Shown: piece by piece, positions 33,288-42,275 of the stretch
Numbering within the stretch: position 1 is the stretch's first letter
Layout of the letters: the number at the start of each line of letters is the position of its first letter
NCBI GenBank assembly: GCA_022773945.1
Contig: JALFNS010000016.1
Span: 1 to 53,362, forward strand
Direction: 5' to 3'
Source: Clostridiales bacterium
GTDB lineage: Bacteria; Bacillota; Clostridia; Peptostreptococcales; Anaerovoracaceae
Length of the DNA stretch: 53,362 nucleotides
Notes under the pieces: model-generated
What the model was told of the DNA's origin: nothing
What the model saw: the letters and a program-made list of their open reading frames with translations, nothing else
Databases searched by the model: none
Program-made: the position numbers and the translations under genes

Positions 33288-34730
33288 TTAGAACGGTGAT
33301 ATCGTTCCCGTAGCCAGCAGAACTATAGCAACAACAAACATTATTACCAGCACTGCGGCAACAACCTTGTCGTATACCTTAGGGAATATAGGACCGTCAT
33401 TTTCCTCTTTTCTTCTGATGATGTAGAGAATCATACCAGGAGCATAGAGGAGTGCGCATACGAGCACGTATGTGATACTGGAAGCATAGAGCATCCATAC
33501 TCCATAGATGGATCCGATAATCGCGAAGATCCATGTCCATGCCTTACCGCCGCCGCTGAGTCCCTGAAGGGATTCGCCGTTGAAGCAGCACTTGAGTGCG
33601 TAGAATGCGGACAGCATGTACGGAATCATAATAGCGATTGTTGAGAGATAGTAGCAGCTCTGGAATGCAGCATCACTGAGCATTGCGATGATAAGGAATA
33701 TCTCAACGATAATCGCACTGAATATGATTGAATATGTAGGCGCATTGTGCTTGTTTCTCTTTTTGAATATGCTTGGGAAGCATCCCTGGTCGGCAGGACC
33801 GAAGGCACTGTCTGTACAGAGTATTACGTAGGTGAACATTGCTCCGCCGATTGAAATGAATACGGCAACGTTAACCAGAACTCCGCCCCAGGTACCAACG
33901 ATAGCAGTCATAACACCAGCCATTGAAGGCCATCCCAGTGAAGCCAGCTCATCGTGAGGCAGAACGCCCATGGAGAGTGCTGAAATTATGAAGTAGAGCA
34001 GGAAGAGAGCTACGAAGGAAATAACCGTGGCACGTCCTGCCAGCTTCATAGTCTTGGCTCTCTCTGAAATTACAACGGCTCCCTCGATACCGATGAAGAT
34101 CCATACTGTTGTGAAGATGGTTGCCTTCACCTGTTCGAAGAGTGACATATCCGAACCTGCACCTGTGAAGTTGTCCACGAAGATGCTCCAGTGGAATGAT
34201 TTAGCGAATATAGCTGCAATTACCATGAATACGATAGGTATCACCTTGGCAACAACAACGAAAGCATTGATTATCGTAGCCTGGCTTACGCCTCTCATGA
34301 GGAGGAGAACCAGCAGCCAGAGGATAACCGATGAGCAGATAACGGCCAGCGGCGTTGAGCCCGAACCGAATCCCGGTATGTATGAGCCCAGATTTCCGAA
34401 GAATGCCACGAAGAATGATACGAGAGCCAGCACGGCACTCATCCAGTATCCCCATGCGGAGTTGAATCCTATGTATGAACCGAATCCCTCTCTCGCATAG
34501 CTGTATATGCCTGATGTGAGCTCAGGCTTGGCAATAGCCAGTCTGTAGTAGCACATAGTGAGAGCTATCATTCCGATAAATGTCACTCCCCAGCCTATGA
34601 TTGTCGCCAGTGTATATGCGCCTGCAGCCGCAAAGTCTCCTGAGAGCGTGAACACTCCGCTTGCCAGCATGCAACCTATAGCGAAGAACACCAGCGGAAA
34701 TAAACCTAATTTCTTTTCCTGTCCTTCCAT
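33288..34730 (-). CDS. ArcD-like basic amino acid/ornithine antiporter (APC superfamily)
   Basis: The protein has 480 residues with about 12-13 membrane helices. It starts E-K-K-L-G-L-F-P-L-V with the APA-type first helix G-C-M-L-A-S-G-V-F. The segment T-V-W-I-F-I-G-I-E-G-A-V-V-I-S-E-R-A is characteristic of arginine:ornithine and lysine antiporters. It is 33 bp downstream of the DDAH-like gene, so the two are probably co-transcribed. A plausible role is exchange of an arginine-type substrate for a deiminated or decarboxylated product. The transported pair cannot be read from sequence. Confidence 0.85.
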   Translation of the reverse strand: MEGQEKKLGLFPLVFFAIGCMLASGVFTLSGDFAAAGAYTLATIIGWGVTFIGMIALTMCYYRLAIAKPELTSGIYSYAREGFGSYIGFNSAWGYWMSAVLALVSFFVAFFGNLGSYIPGFGSGSTPLAVICSSVILWLLVLLLMRGVSQATIINAFVVVAKVIPIVFMVIAAIFAKSFHWSIFVDNFTGAGSDMSLFEQVKATIFTTVWIFIGIEGAVVISERAKTMKLAGRATVISFVALFLLYFIISALSMGVLPHDELASLGWPSMAGVMTAIVGTWGGVLVNVAVFISIGGAMFTYVILCTDSAFGPADQGCFPSIFKKRNKHNAPTYSIIFSAIIVEIFLIIAMLSDAAFQSCYYLSTIAIMIPYMLSAFYALKCCFNGESLQGLSGGGKAWTWIFAIIGSIYGVWMLYASSITYVLVCALLYAPGMILYIIRRKEENDGPIFPKVYDKVVAAVLVIMFVVAIVLLATGTISPF

Positions 34731-34763
34731 TTTATTTCATCTTCTCCTTTCAGGTTTATCAGG

Positions 34764-35546
34764 TTATGCCCAGAATCTCAGTGACAGGCAGCTGAGTCCG
34801 CCGTCAATCTTTCTGAATTCCGATGTGTCAACTAACAGGGTCTTGTAGCCTGCATCCTGTACAGCCTTGAGAACTGCAGGATATCCTTCAGGTACGATTA
34901 CAGTATCGTTAACCCAGATGCAGTTGGCAGCGTAAGCCTCCTCCTCAGGAATAACAATCTTGTTGTACTTCTGGAATTCAGGCTTCTCAATGAATTCTCC
35001 GGAAACGAGCATGTTGTTGTTTTCGAGGTAGTTTACGCCTGTCTTCAGGTGAAGGACTTTCTCGAGAGGAACCTGTACACACTCAAGACCATACTTGTTG
35101 AGAATCTCTGTGAGCTGTCTGATACCTTCAGCATTTGTTCTGGCGGAGAGACCTACATAGAATGTATCTCCTACCATCATAACGTCTCCGCCTTCCAGTG
35201 TTCCCGGATCCTTGATGTATTCAATCTTATCTTCAGGGAAGAACTTCTTGACTGCCCCGATGATCTCATTCTTCTCTCCGTTTCTTGATTCGGCACCCGG
35301 ATTGGTGATGATAGCGCACTTGCGTGTGATCAGAGCCGGATCCTCTACGAAGCATGAGTCAGGGTATCTCTCGTCTGCCTCGAGAACAGTAACTTCAACT
35401 CCGCACTTCTTCAGTGCTTCGATATACTTGTCATGCTGTTCAAGAGCCTTCTCATATATAGGCTGACCCAGTTCAGGAGCTGATGTGATTCCGTCACAGA
35501 TAGCCTTGCACGGTCTTCTTACTATAACGTTGTTAAATTTTGTCAT
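34764..35546 (-). CDS. dimethylarginine dimethylaminohydrolase-like guanidino hydrolase (DDAH family)
   Basis: The protein has 260 residues with a GGGAGG ribosome-binding site. DDAH hydrolyses methylated arginines to citrulline and an amine. Family motifs are P-D-S-C-F-V-E-D-P (62-70), L-E-G-G-D-V (117-122), the catalytic H166 in H-L-K-T-G and the nucleophile C253 in G-G-L-S-C-L-S-L-R-F. The length fits DDAH, not the 400-residue arginine deiminase. Pairing with an ArcD-like antiporter suggests it works in an arginine-catabolic exchange. Arginine itself or another guanidine might be the real substrate. The promoter has TATAAT at 35575-35580 on the minus strand without a clear -35 box. Confidence 0.85.
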   Translation of the reverse strand: MTKFNNVIVRRPCKAICDGITSAPELGQPIYEKALEQHDKYIEALKKCGVEVTVLEADERYPDSCFVEDPALITRKCAIITNPGAESRNGEKNEIIGAVKKFFPEDKIEYIKDPGTLEGGDVMMVGDTFYVGLSARTNAEGIRQLTEILNKYGLECVQVPLEKVLHLKTGVNYLENNNMLVSGEFIEKPEFQKYNKIVIPEEEAYAANCIWVNDTVIVPEGYPAVLKAVQDAGYKTLLVDTSEFRKIDGGLSCLSLRFWA

Positions 35547-35612
35547 GATAAACCTCCCGTAGCTTGTTTAATACATTATACAATATACAATATGACACCA
35601 TTATGCTCTCAA

Positions 35613-35646
35613 AACAGAGCCCTTGTCAATAGACAAAGGCTCTGTT
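35613..35646 (-). terminator. terminator of the typA operon
   Basis: A 15-bp stem with one mismatch (AACAGAGCC-C-TTGTC, 35613-35627, against GACAA-A-GGCTCTGTT, 35632-35646) has an AATA loop. On the minus strand it is followed by TTTTGAG. It follows the hypothetical gene ending at 35665. Confidence 0.75.
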
Positions 35647-35664
35647 CAAATATTAACAAAATTC

Positions 35665-36207
35665 TTAAATTACATCCACAGCCGACACGGCCTTGAGGAA
35701 AAGAGTTCCGTGGTCGAGAATCTCGTCCGTGATTATATCCTCGTACTTTTCCTCCTCTGCCAGATAATCCTCTCCGTAGACCTTGGCCAGCACCTCAGCC
35801 TTCCTGCTCTTCTCGAAGCCAACACCCATCTGCTTGCCGCCGATAATTTCCGGCTGCAAAAGTCCGCCGTCCCCGTAGATACCCTCTTCATCCTCCATTA
35901 TGAGAACCGGGAAGGAGTAGAGAAGCACGGAATCATTTTCGGAATTCTCGCCCTCGGCAAGTATCGCCTCCTCCTCGGAAGTGAGCTCCTCACACACGGC
36001 CTTGAGCTCGCTGACGCTGTTCATGAAGAATTCCGTGTTCATTCCCACATGCTCAACCACAAGTCCCGCATAGAGATGTGCCAGACGTCCGTATTCCTCT
36101 CCGAACTCGGGATATCCCTCCACGGCGATTTCCTTGACGGTTACGCCTATTTCGATTTCCTTGCTGTGAGTCAGGAGGACATCAAATCTGAATATTTCTT
36201 CCTTCAT
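35665..36207 (-). CDS. hypothetical acidic protein at the end of the typA operon
   Basis: The protein has 180 residues, rich in Glu. I do not recognise a family. It begins M-K-E-E-I-F-R-F-D-V-L-L-T-H-S and has no membrane segment or signal peptide. Its start overlaps yhbY by 4 bp, so it is translationally coupled to an RNA-binding ribosome-assembly protein. It is the last gene before a terminator. Confidence 0.75.
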   Translation of the reverse strand: MKEEIFRFDVLLTHSKEIEIGVTVKEIAVEGYPEFGEEYGRLAHLYAGLVVEHVGMNTEFFMNSVSELKAVCEELTSEEEAILAEGENSENDSVLLYSFPVLIMEDEEGIYGDGGLLQPEIIGGKQMGVGFEKSRKAEVLAKVYGEDYLAEEEKYEDIITDEILDHGTLFLKAVSAVDVI

Positions 36208-36500
36208 GGCAGCACAACCTTTCTGTTTTCCTTTTCTTCAGCCTGTCTGTAGAGAACGAATCTCCTGCCGATAGCCTGAACAAATTCCGCCCCCAATATC
36301 CCGGCGGCTTCGTTGGCGGCCTCCTTGGCATTAAGACTGCAGCCTTCCTGGAGTTTTACCTTAATCAGCTCTCTGGTCTTGAGAAGGTTGTCCATTTCCC
36401 TTATAACGTTCTCGCTCATGGAGCCTTTGCCTATGTACACCACCGGCTCAAGCTCCTGTCCCAGCTTTCTCAGGTAGCTTCTCTGTTTTCCTGTAATCAT
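36204..36500 (-). CDS. yhbY: YhbY/CRM-domain RNA-binding protein
   Basis: The protein has 98 residues and is a single CRM domain. M-I-T-G-K-Q-R-S-Y-L-R-K-L-G and V-Y-I-G-K-G-S-M-S-E-N-V (the G-K-G loop) match YhbY, which binds pre-50S ribosomal particles. I-G-R-R-F-V-L-Y-R closes the domain. It overlaps ecsC (4 bp) and the next gene (4 bp), so it is inside the typA operon. Confidence 0.9.
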   Translation of the reverse strand: MITGKQRSYLRKLGQELEPVVYIGKGSMSENVIREMDNLLKTRELIKVKLQEGCSLNAKEAANEAAGILGAEFVQAIGRRFVLYRQAEEKENRKVVLP

Positions 36501-37297
36501 TCAACTGTTTCTCCCTTTTTCAGTCTGTCTTTGAGATATCTCTTGTGATACTTCAGTCTGGCGTAATTCATTATCTTCTTGTAGTACACCGGGTTGGCCA
36601 TACCGCCGACCGCCCCTACAACGGGCAGTCCCTGAATAAACTTGAGCACCAGCATGTCCACAGCCAGAGCGTCCGCCGTCCTGCCCACCTGATTTCTGAT
36701 CTCCTCATCCCCCGGCAGAGGCATGGCTTCAATCATGTCATCCACCCGCTCGTTGGACTCAATCCACTTTTCCTTTTTCTGCACTGAAGCCTCCATGAGC
36801 TTCAGGAGAAACAGCCTCTCCTCCGGTCTGTCGTAATCGTAGCCGTAACGCAAGGAAGTCTCATATATGGCCTTCAGCAGATACCCGATAAATATCACTA
36901 TGTCCGGAAGCCCTATGCCCAGAATTCCCAGACCCACTCCCTCGAGAGTGGTGAATGCCAGACGGAACTTGTCGGATCTGGCGATTTCGTTTCTCAGCCT
37001 CTTGATTTCGAAGCGGTTCTTCTTCATCTGAATCACGCTGTCATCCTCAGCGAACCTCCGCTTCAGCTCCTCCTTGTCATAGGTCTTCTCTATAATCCCT
37101 ATGCCCTCTTCAAATATGAGATTGAAGGCCGTCGCAAAGGCCGCGCGGAGATTGACATAGGCCTTCTCGGGAATGCTTCCCGTGATTATCTGTTTCCAGG
37201 CGGCCTCCTCCGTCATCGCCTTTCTCTGCATCTCCGATTCCTGCGAGCTTATGTATTTCAGCTCCTTCTCTATTTCTCTGTTCAGCTTGTCACTCAT
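36497..37297 (-). CDS. EcsC family protein
   Basis: The protein has 266 residues. The early acidic/basic helical part leads to I-E-K-A-Y-V-N-L-R-A-A-F-like sequence. A glycine-rich hydrophobic centre follows (G-V-G-L-G-I-L-G-I-G-L-P-D-I-V-I-F) and then the R-Y-G-Y-D-Y-x-x-P-E-E-R motif typical of EcsC. EcsC is encoded with an ABC exporter in Bacillus, but no such exporter is near here. It starts 3 bp after mscS and overlaps yhbY by 4 bp. Confidence 0.8.
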   Translation of the reverse strand: MSDKLNREIEKELKYISSQESEMQRKAMTEEAAWKQIITGSIPEKAYVNLRAAFATAFNLIFEEGIGIIEKTYDKEELKRRFAEDDSVIQMKKNRFEIKRLRNEIARSDKFRLAFTTLEGVGLGILGIGLPDIVIFIGYLLKAIYETSLRYGYDYDRPEERLFLLKLMEASVQKKEKWIESNERVDDMIEAMPLPGDEEIRNQVGRTADALAVDMLVLKFIQGLPVVGAVGGMANPVYYKKIMNYARLKYHKRYLKDRLKKGETVE

Positions 37298-37300
37298 ATT

Positions 37301-38104
37301 CTACCTTCTCGTCAGCTTCACATCCAGATGAGGGAAAGGAATCTCTATTCCCTGTTCCTCAAATGCCTTCTTCACTGTCTCCATAAGATAGTACTTGACA
37401 TGGAAATAATCATCCACCATGCAGTATGCCAGAACCTCTATGACGATGCCGCTGTCTCCGTGCTCAACAACACCCATATCAACCGCCGGATCCCGAAGAA
37501 TCTCAGGACATGATTCACATACGGCAGCCAGAACATCCTTGGCCTTATCCAGATCCGTATCGTATGAAACGGTGAATCTGCAGTCGACACGTCTCACATC
37601 TCTGTCCGACTCATTGTACACAACGGAAGTGTTTATTATTCCGTTGGGAATGGTTATGGTCTTCCTGTCAAGAGTCTGGAGAGTAGTCAGGAAGAGATCT
37701 ATCTTCTCAACCCTGCCCCTGTTGCCGTTGATGGAAACAAGATCCCCCTTGCCGAAAGGATGTGTGGCTATTATCATGATTCCGCCGGCAATGTTGGCCA
37801 GAGAATCCTTAAGAGCCAGGGCGATGGCGGCGCCTGCCGCACCGAGCACTGCCACTATTGTTGAAATCCCCACTCCCAGCATCTGCAGTACCATGCCTAT
37901 GAGTATGACATAGCATATACCCCTCACACCATTTAGAATAAATGTGTGTATCGAAGAGTCCACCTGCTCCATCCTCTTAAGCAATTTTTTGACAACAATC
38001 GTGATTATCTTAATGGCAGCGAGTCCCAGCACTATCATCAGCACGATGTTCAGCACGAAAACCCAGCCTTCTCCCAGATCCGCCACATATTTAATCTTTC
38101 CCAT
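37301..38104 (-). CDS. small-conductance mechanosensitive channel (MscS family)
   Basis: The protein has 267 residues with three N-terminal membrane helices. TM3 is the glycine/alanine-packed pore helix (V-L-G-A-A-G-A-A-I-A-L-A-L-K-D-S-L-A-N-I-A-G-G), followed by the beta domain (P-F-G-K-G-D-L-V, I-P-N-G) and a C-terminal alpha/beta domain. MscS channels release solutes on osmotic down-shock. It lies 5 bp after typA and 3 bp before ecsC. Confidence 0.92.
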   Translation of the reverse strand: MGKIKYVADLGEGWVFVLNIVLMIVLGLAAIKIITIVVKKLLKRMEQVDSSIHTFILNGVRGICYVILIGMVLQMLGVGISTIVAVLGAAGAAIALALKDSLANIAGGIMIIATHPFGKGDLVSINGNRGRVEKIDLFLTTLQTLDRKTITIPNGIINTSVVYNESDRDVRRVDCRFTVSYDTDLDKAKDVLAAVCESCPEILRDPAVDMGVVEHGDSGIVIEVLAYCMVDDYFHVKYYLMETVKKAFEEQGIEIPFPHLDVKLTRR

Positions 38105-38109
38105 TTTTT

Positions 38110-40002
38110 CTATCCCTCGTTTCTCGTTTTCCTGGCGCTTCTTCTCCTGTCCAGCTCGCTGAGAATCTTCTTTCTCAGCCTTATATCATCAGGCACTATC
38201 TCAACCAGCTCGTCATCGTCGATGAATTCAAGCGCCTCCTCGAGAGTGAATACACGTGCAGGCGAGAGCTTGATGTTCTCGTCACTGCCTGCGGCTCTCA
38301 TGTTTGTCGCCTTCTTTGTCTTGCACGGGTTGACAACCATGTCCTCGCTTCTGGAGTTCATGCCCACTATCATTCCCTCGTACACCTTGGTCTGAGGCTC
38401 CACGAACATCTGCACACGCTCGGCTATGCTGAATATGGCATAAGGAGTGGTTACACCCGCCTCCTGAGCTATGGCAACACCGTTTGTTCTCTGAGGAATC
38501 TCTCCCGTATAGAGGTCGAACCTGTCAAATCTTCTGACCATGGTTCCCTCACCGTGTGTATCATTTATGAACTCGCTTCTGTATCCGAGAAGTCCTCTTG
38601 TCGGCACCAGATACTCAAGCCGGGTGAAACCATTCTCGCTCTGCATCTCCTGCATGATGCCTTTGCGTATATTGAGCTTGCTGATAACCGAACCGTTATA
38701 GATGTCCGGCACGCTGAGAACCACCTCTTCGATAGGCTCCAGCAGGCGGTTCTGCTCATCTCTTCTCATTATGACCTCAGGCTTGGAAACAGCCAGCTCA
38801 TAGCCTTCGCGGCGCATATTCTCAATCAGGATTGAGAGATGCAGTTCTCCCCTGCCGCTGACTTTGAAGCTGTCCGTGGATTCCGTCTCCTCGACTCTCA
38901 GTCCCACGTTGACCTCCAGCTCCTTGTTCAGCCTCTCTCTTAGATGACGCGAAGTCACATACTTGCCCACCTTGCCGGCGAAAGGAGATTTATTTACCAT
39001 GAAGTACATGGAGAGTGTAGGCTCCTCGATTTCAATCATAGGCAGAGGATCCGCAGCTCCCTGAGCGCAGACCGTCTCACCGATGCTTATATCGGATATA
39101 CCCGATATTACAACTATGTCTCCGGCCACCGCTTCAGCCACAGGCACTCTCTTGAGTCCTCTGTAGACGAACACCTGATTCAGCTTGCTCTGCCTGATGC
39201 TGCCGCCTTCTCCCGTGACATCCACCGTCTCGGCCTCATGTATGCATCCTCTCGTTATACGGCCGATTCCCAGTCTGCCGATATAATCGTCGTAGGCAAG
39301 AGCCGATATCTGCAGCTGCAGAGGCTCACTGCACAGCTCCTGCGGATAAGGGTCGCAGTGTTCTATGATAGTCTCAAACAGCGGCGTAATATCGAAGCCC
39401 TTCATGCCCTTGGCGCTCTTCTTCAGCTTGGTGCCGGTCGTCTCGGCAATAAGGTCCTTAACCTCATCCGGATCTCTGACAACGATGCCCTGACGCGCGA
39501 TTCCGTAGAGTATAGGGAAATCAAGCTGCTCGTCATTGGCGTTAAGATCCATGAAGAGTTCATACACCTCATCCACAACCTCGTCTATACGTGCATCCTT
39601 CTTGTCTATCTTGTTTATGAGAAGAATAGGGTTGATTCCCTGCTCCAGAGATTTCTTGAGAACGAAACGGGTCTGAGGCATAGGTCCCTCGCTGGAATCC
39701 ACGAGGAGTATGACCGTATCCACAGTCTTGATTATTCTCTCGACCTCCGAACTGAAATCCGCATGTCCCGGCGTATCCACTATGTTAATCTTGGTATCTC
39801 CGTGCATGACGGAACAGTTTTTGGAATAAATCGTTATGCCTCTTTCTCTTTCCAGATCGTCGCTGTCCATAACCTGAGAGGCAACCTGCTGGTTTTCCCT
39901 GAAGACACCGCTCTGGCTGAGAAATGCGTCCACCAGTGTGGATTTACCCGCATCAACATGAGCTATTACCGCAATATTTATTATCTTCTGTTCCGTTTCC
40001 AT
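38110..40002 (-). CDS. typA: ribosome-associated GTPase TypA/BipA
   Basis: TypA is an EF-G-like translational GTPase needed for ribosome assembly and stress growth. The 630-residue protein is slightly longer than the usual 605-615. G1 is A-H-V-D-A-G-K-S-T (14-22), G3 is D-T-P-G-H-A-D-F, G4 is N-K-I-D, and the C-terminal TypA part has R-G-E-L-H-L and R-G-L-L-G-Y-R-S-E-F. It is first in an operon with mscS, ecsC, yhbY and a hypothetical gene, with a minus-strand promoter at 40048-40076. Confidence 0.96.
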   Translation of the reverse strand: METEQKIINIAVIAHVDAGKSTLVDAFLSQSGVFRENQQVASQVMDSDDLERERGITIYSKNCSVMHGDTKINIVDTPGHADFSSEVERIIKTVDTVILLVDSSEGPMPQTRFVLKKSLEQGINPILLINKIDKKDARIDEVVDEVYELFMDLNANDEQLDFPILYGIARQGIVVRDPDEVKDLIAETTGTKLKKSAKGMKGFDITPLFETIIEHCDPYPQELCSEPLQLQISALAYDDYIGRLGIGRITRGCIHEAETVDVTGEGGSIRQSKLNQVFVYRGLKRVPVAEAVAGDIVVISGISDISIGETVCAQGAADPLPMIEIEEPTLSMYFMVNKSPFAGKVGKYVTSRHLRERLNKELEVNVGLRVEETESTDSFKVSGRGELHLSILIENMRREGYELAVSKPEVIMRRDEQNRLLEPIEEVVLSVPDIYNGSVISKLNIRKGIMQEMQSENGFTRLEYLVPTRGLLGYRSEFINDTHGEGTMVRRFDRFDLYTGEIPQRTNGVAIAQEAGVTTPYAIFSIAERVQMFVEPQTKVYEGMIVGMNSRSEDMVVNPCKTKKATNMRAAGSDENIKLSPARVFTLEEALEFIDDDELVEIVPDDIRLRKKILSELDRRRSARKTRNEG

Positions 40003-40047
40003 TTACCGTCCTGCTTTCCTGTTTATATTCTGTTACTTAACCCTTTT

Positions 40048-40076
40048 ATTTTAAATGAAAGTAAGTCTCATGTCTA
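40048..40076 (-). promoter_or_regulatory. typA operon promoter
   Basis: Minus-strand TAGACA (40071-40076) and TAAAAT (40048-40053) are separated by 17 bp. The leader is about 40 nt with a weak CAGGACGG before the ATG. Confidence 0.6.
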
Positions 40077-40099
40077 CCCGTTGAAGCAATTGTTTTTGT

Positions 40100-40128
40100 T
40101 TGACACCCGCCCTGACACCATTCATAAT
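40100..40128 (+). promoter_or_regulatory. leaderless promoter of the methyltransferase gene
   Basis: TTGACA (40100-40105), 17 bp, CATAAT (40123-40128), then AGTAGC and the ATG at 40135. No Shine-Dalgarno sequence is present. This is the same 6-nt layout as ruvC, ung and both araC genes. Confidence 0.7.
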
Positions 40129-40134
40129 AGTAGC

Positions 40135-41286
40135 ATGGATATTTTGAATCAGCTGTTTGCATCCGTCATGACTCTTTCCCCTGGGAGAAGCCTTGTGAAA
40201 ATGGTGTTCTCCGACAGGAGAAGGAAGTCCACGGAATACAGGAAAATAACTCTCCGCCCCGTCTCCATAAAGGGAGAATACATGTATCAGGCGGAATACC
40301 ACTATGACAAGAAGGTAACCCACAGGAACATACCTTACTATGAGGGTGTGGATTTCGCACTGGAGACTGTGCGAGACACCTTCAAACAGGTGAACATTTT
40401 CACCGAGGATGAGGACATACAGGTTCTGGCATCAAAAGCGGACCGGCCGGCCGTGAGGAGGAAGCCGGCATCCCGCCCCGAGGCGGACCTGTCCCATGAC
40501 AGGAAGAAGAGATATCTTCTCCGCGACGGGCAGCCCTGCGACTTTCTCATCGAACTGGGTGTCATGTCCCCCGAAGGCAGGATATACAAAAGCCACTATG
40601 CCAAGTTCCGCTAGATCAACAGATTCCTGGAGATAGCCGACAACGCCTTTTCCGACCTTCCTTCGGAAGGAAGAATACGTGTCGTGGATTTCGGCTGCGG
40701 CAAAAGCTACCTCTCCTTCGCCCTCTATCACTACCTGAAGATTATACGGGGCCGTGACGTTGAGATAGTCGGACTGGACCTTAAGAAGGATGTCATAGAT
40801 TTCTGCAATTCCACCGCACGCAGGCTGGGCTATGACAGGCTTAAATTCATAACAGGCGACATAGCCGATTATGAAAGTGACGGAGCCGACATGGTGGTCA
40901 CCCTCCATGCCTGTGACACAGCCACTGACTATGCCCTGATAAATGCCGTCAGGTGGCACAGCCGGGTCATCCTCAGCGTACCCTGCTGCCAGCACGAGCT
41001 TTTCAGACAGATAGAGGAGCCTGTAAACGATTCCTGGCTCAAACACGGGATACTCAAGGACAAGTTCACGGAGCTTCTTACCGACGCGCTCAGAGGGCTC
41101 AGGCTTGAGTCCGCCGGCTACAAGGTGGACATGATCGAGTTCACATCTCTCGAGCACACCTCGAAGAACATAATGATCCGCGCCACAGCGGACCCTTCCG
41201 CGGACAGAAAAAAGGCCTCCGATGAATATGAGGCCCTTAAAGCGATGTATAACGTTAAACCGACAATCGATCTGCTTCAGATATGA
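40135..41286 (+). pseudogene. SAM-dependent methyltransferase (Methyltransf_32-like) interrupted by an in-frame TAG
   Basis: The frame 40135-41286 encodes 159 codons, TAG at 40612-40614, then 224 more codons. Together they make a coherent protein of about 380 residues. The N-terminal part ends K-S-H-Y-A-K-F-R. The second part continues I-N-R-F-L-E, then motif I V-V-D-F-G-C-G-K-S-Y-L-S and T-L-H-A-C-D-T-A-T-D. From memory, related proteins read K-F-R-Q-I-N-R-F, so TAG replaces a CAG codon by one transition. The second half alone could start at GTG 40684 but would lack the upstream domain. It may be a nonsense mutation, a sequencing error or read-through. Confidence 0.75.
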
Positions 41287-41288
41287 TT

Positions 41289-42275
41289 TCAAATGCCCAT
41301 GATGAGCGGAACTCCGACTGACGTCACAAGACACATGAACAGCCCTGTGGCGAAGGAGTAGACTATGGTGTCCTCCCTGCAGGACCGCCCTACAATAGGC
41401 ACGCACACATCCATAGCGGCAACACCCGGGATACCTGTAGACTCCAGGTATCCTATTTTTCTGGCCGCGAGGGGAATGAAGACTATCCCGGCGGTTTCTC
41501 TGATAACATTGTGCACGAAAGATACAGCACCCGCTATGGCATACTGCTGTCCGGCGCCTGAAATCACCGCCGGCGCGTAGGTGTACCATCCGAAGCCCGC
41601 ACTTATGGCCAGACCTTCACGCAGGGAGAAGCCCATGAACATACAGGCAAAGGATCCTAATACCAGGGAGCCTGCCACTGCCGCAGGCGGGAAGCATATG
41701 ACTCTCCAGCCCGCTTTCCTGATGTTCTGTATCACCGTTCCCGAAAACCCCAGATCCATACCTACAAATCCCATAAGGATACACAGGCATATCACGAGAA
41801 GATCACTGCTCACACTGTCGAAGGTTTCTATATTGCCCTGTTCCATTGATGCTATGCCGAATGCGCCGATGAGCATTCCGGCTACCACCGTTGCGACAAT
41901 AATCAGAGTAATCTTCAGATCCGAGCCGGACTTGCCGCCCTCTTCCCGGCGGATCGGAAGCTCCTCTTCCTTAGTTTTTCCCTTCAGATTGCCGTATCTG
42001 TCCATATGAAGAATTTTCCGTACGACAAAAATTGACAGCATGCTTCCGGCGATACAGAAAACGGTTGCCACAAGAGCCTTGACACCTATAGTCCCCAGAT
42101 TACCTGTCACCTGGGGGTCTGCGCCCATTCTCAGACCCATAATGAGACACAGCACATATATGGCCAGAGTCATGAGCTCAGGCACTGCAGCCGCTGAGAC
42201 TTCCCGCTTTCGCATTCTCCATCCGGCCACATAGCCTATGAGCAGCATGCTCCAGTAAAGAACCAGCAGTTTCAT
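41289..42275 (-). CDS. lysO: lysine exporter LysO family protein
   Basis: The protein has 328 residues and about 9-10 membrane helices. The N-terminal region resembles LysO_N (L-Y-W-S-M-L-L-I-G-Y, G-L-R-M-G). The C-terminal region has G-F-G-W-Y-T-Y-A-P, R-E-T-A-G-I-V-F-I-P and A-M-D-V-C-V-P-I-V-G-R, hallmark sequence of LysO/DUF340. LysO exports excess lysine. It overlaps ung by 4 bp and converges on the methyltransferase with a 2-bp gap. The 47-bp operator is not present near it. Confidence 0.88.
   Translation of the reverse strand: MKLLVLYWSMLLIGYVAGWRMRKREVSAAAVPELMTLAIYVLCLIMGLRMGADPQVTGNLGTIGVKALVATVFCIAGSMLSIFVVRKILHMDRYGNLKGKTKEEELPIRREEGGKSGSDLKITLIIVATVVAGMLIGAFGIASMEQGNIETFDSVSSDLLVICLCILMGFVGMDLGFSGTVIQNIRKAGWRVICFPPAAVAGSLVLGSFACMFMGFSLREGLAISAGFGWYTYAPAVISGAGQQYAIAGAVSFVHNVIRETAGIVFIPLAARKIGYLESTGIPGVAAMDVCVPIVGRSCREDTIVYSFATGLFMCLVTSVGVPLIMGI

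Noticed and set aside
35560-35595. ARG box in front of the DDAH-like gene
   Set aside because: The AT-rich TTGTATA repeats overlap the -10 box and do not form a convincing palindrome.
38944-40134. Long plus-strand open frame upstream of the methyltransferase
   Set aside because: It is antisense to typA, has no ribosome-binding site, and typA is a clear full-length gene. The methyltransferase has its own promoter and ATG at 40135.
40612-40614. Pyrrolysine or general TAG recoding
   Set aside because: TAG is a normal stop for ruvA and the tadB-like gene, and no pyl genes or suppressor tRNA are in the window.
40432-41589. Long minus-strand open frame opposite the methyltransferase and lysO
   Set aside because: It overlaps two recognisable genes, has no family features, and looks like a codon-bias shadow.
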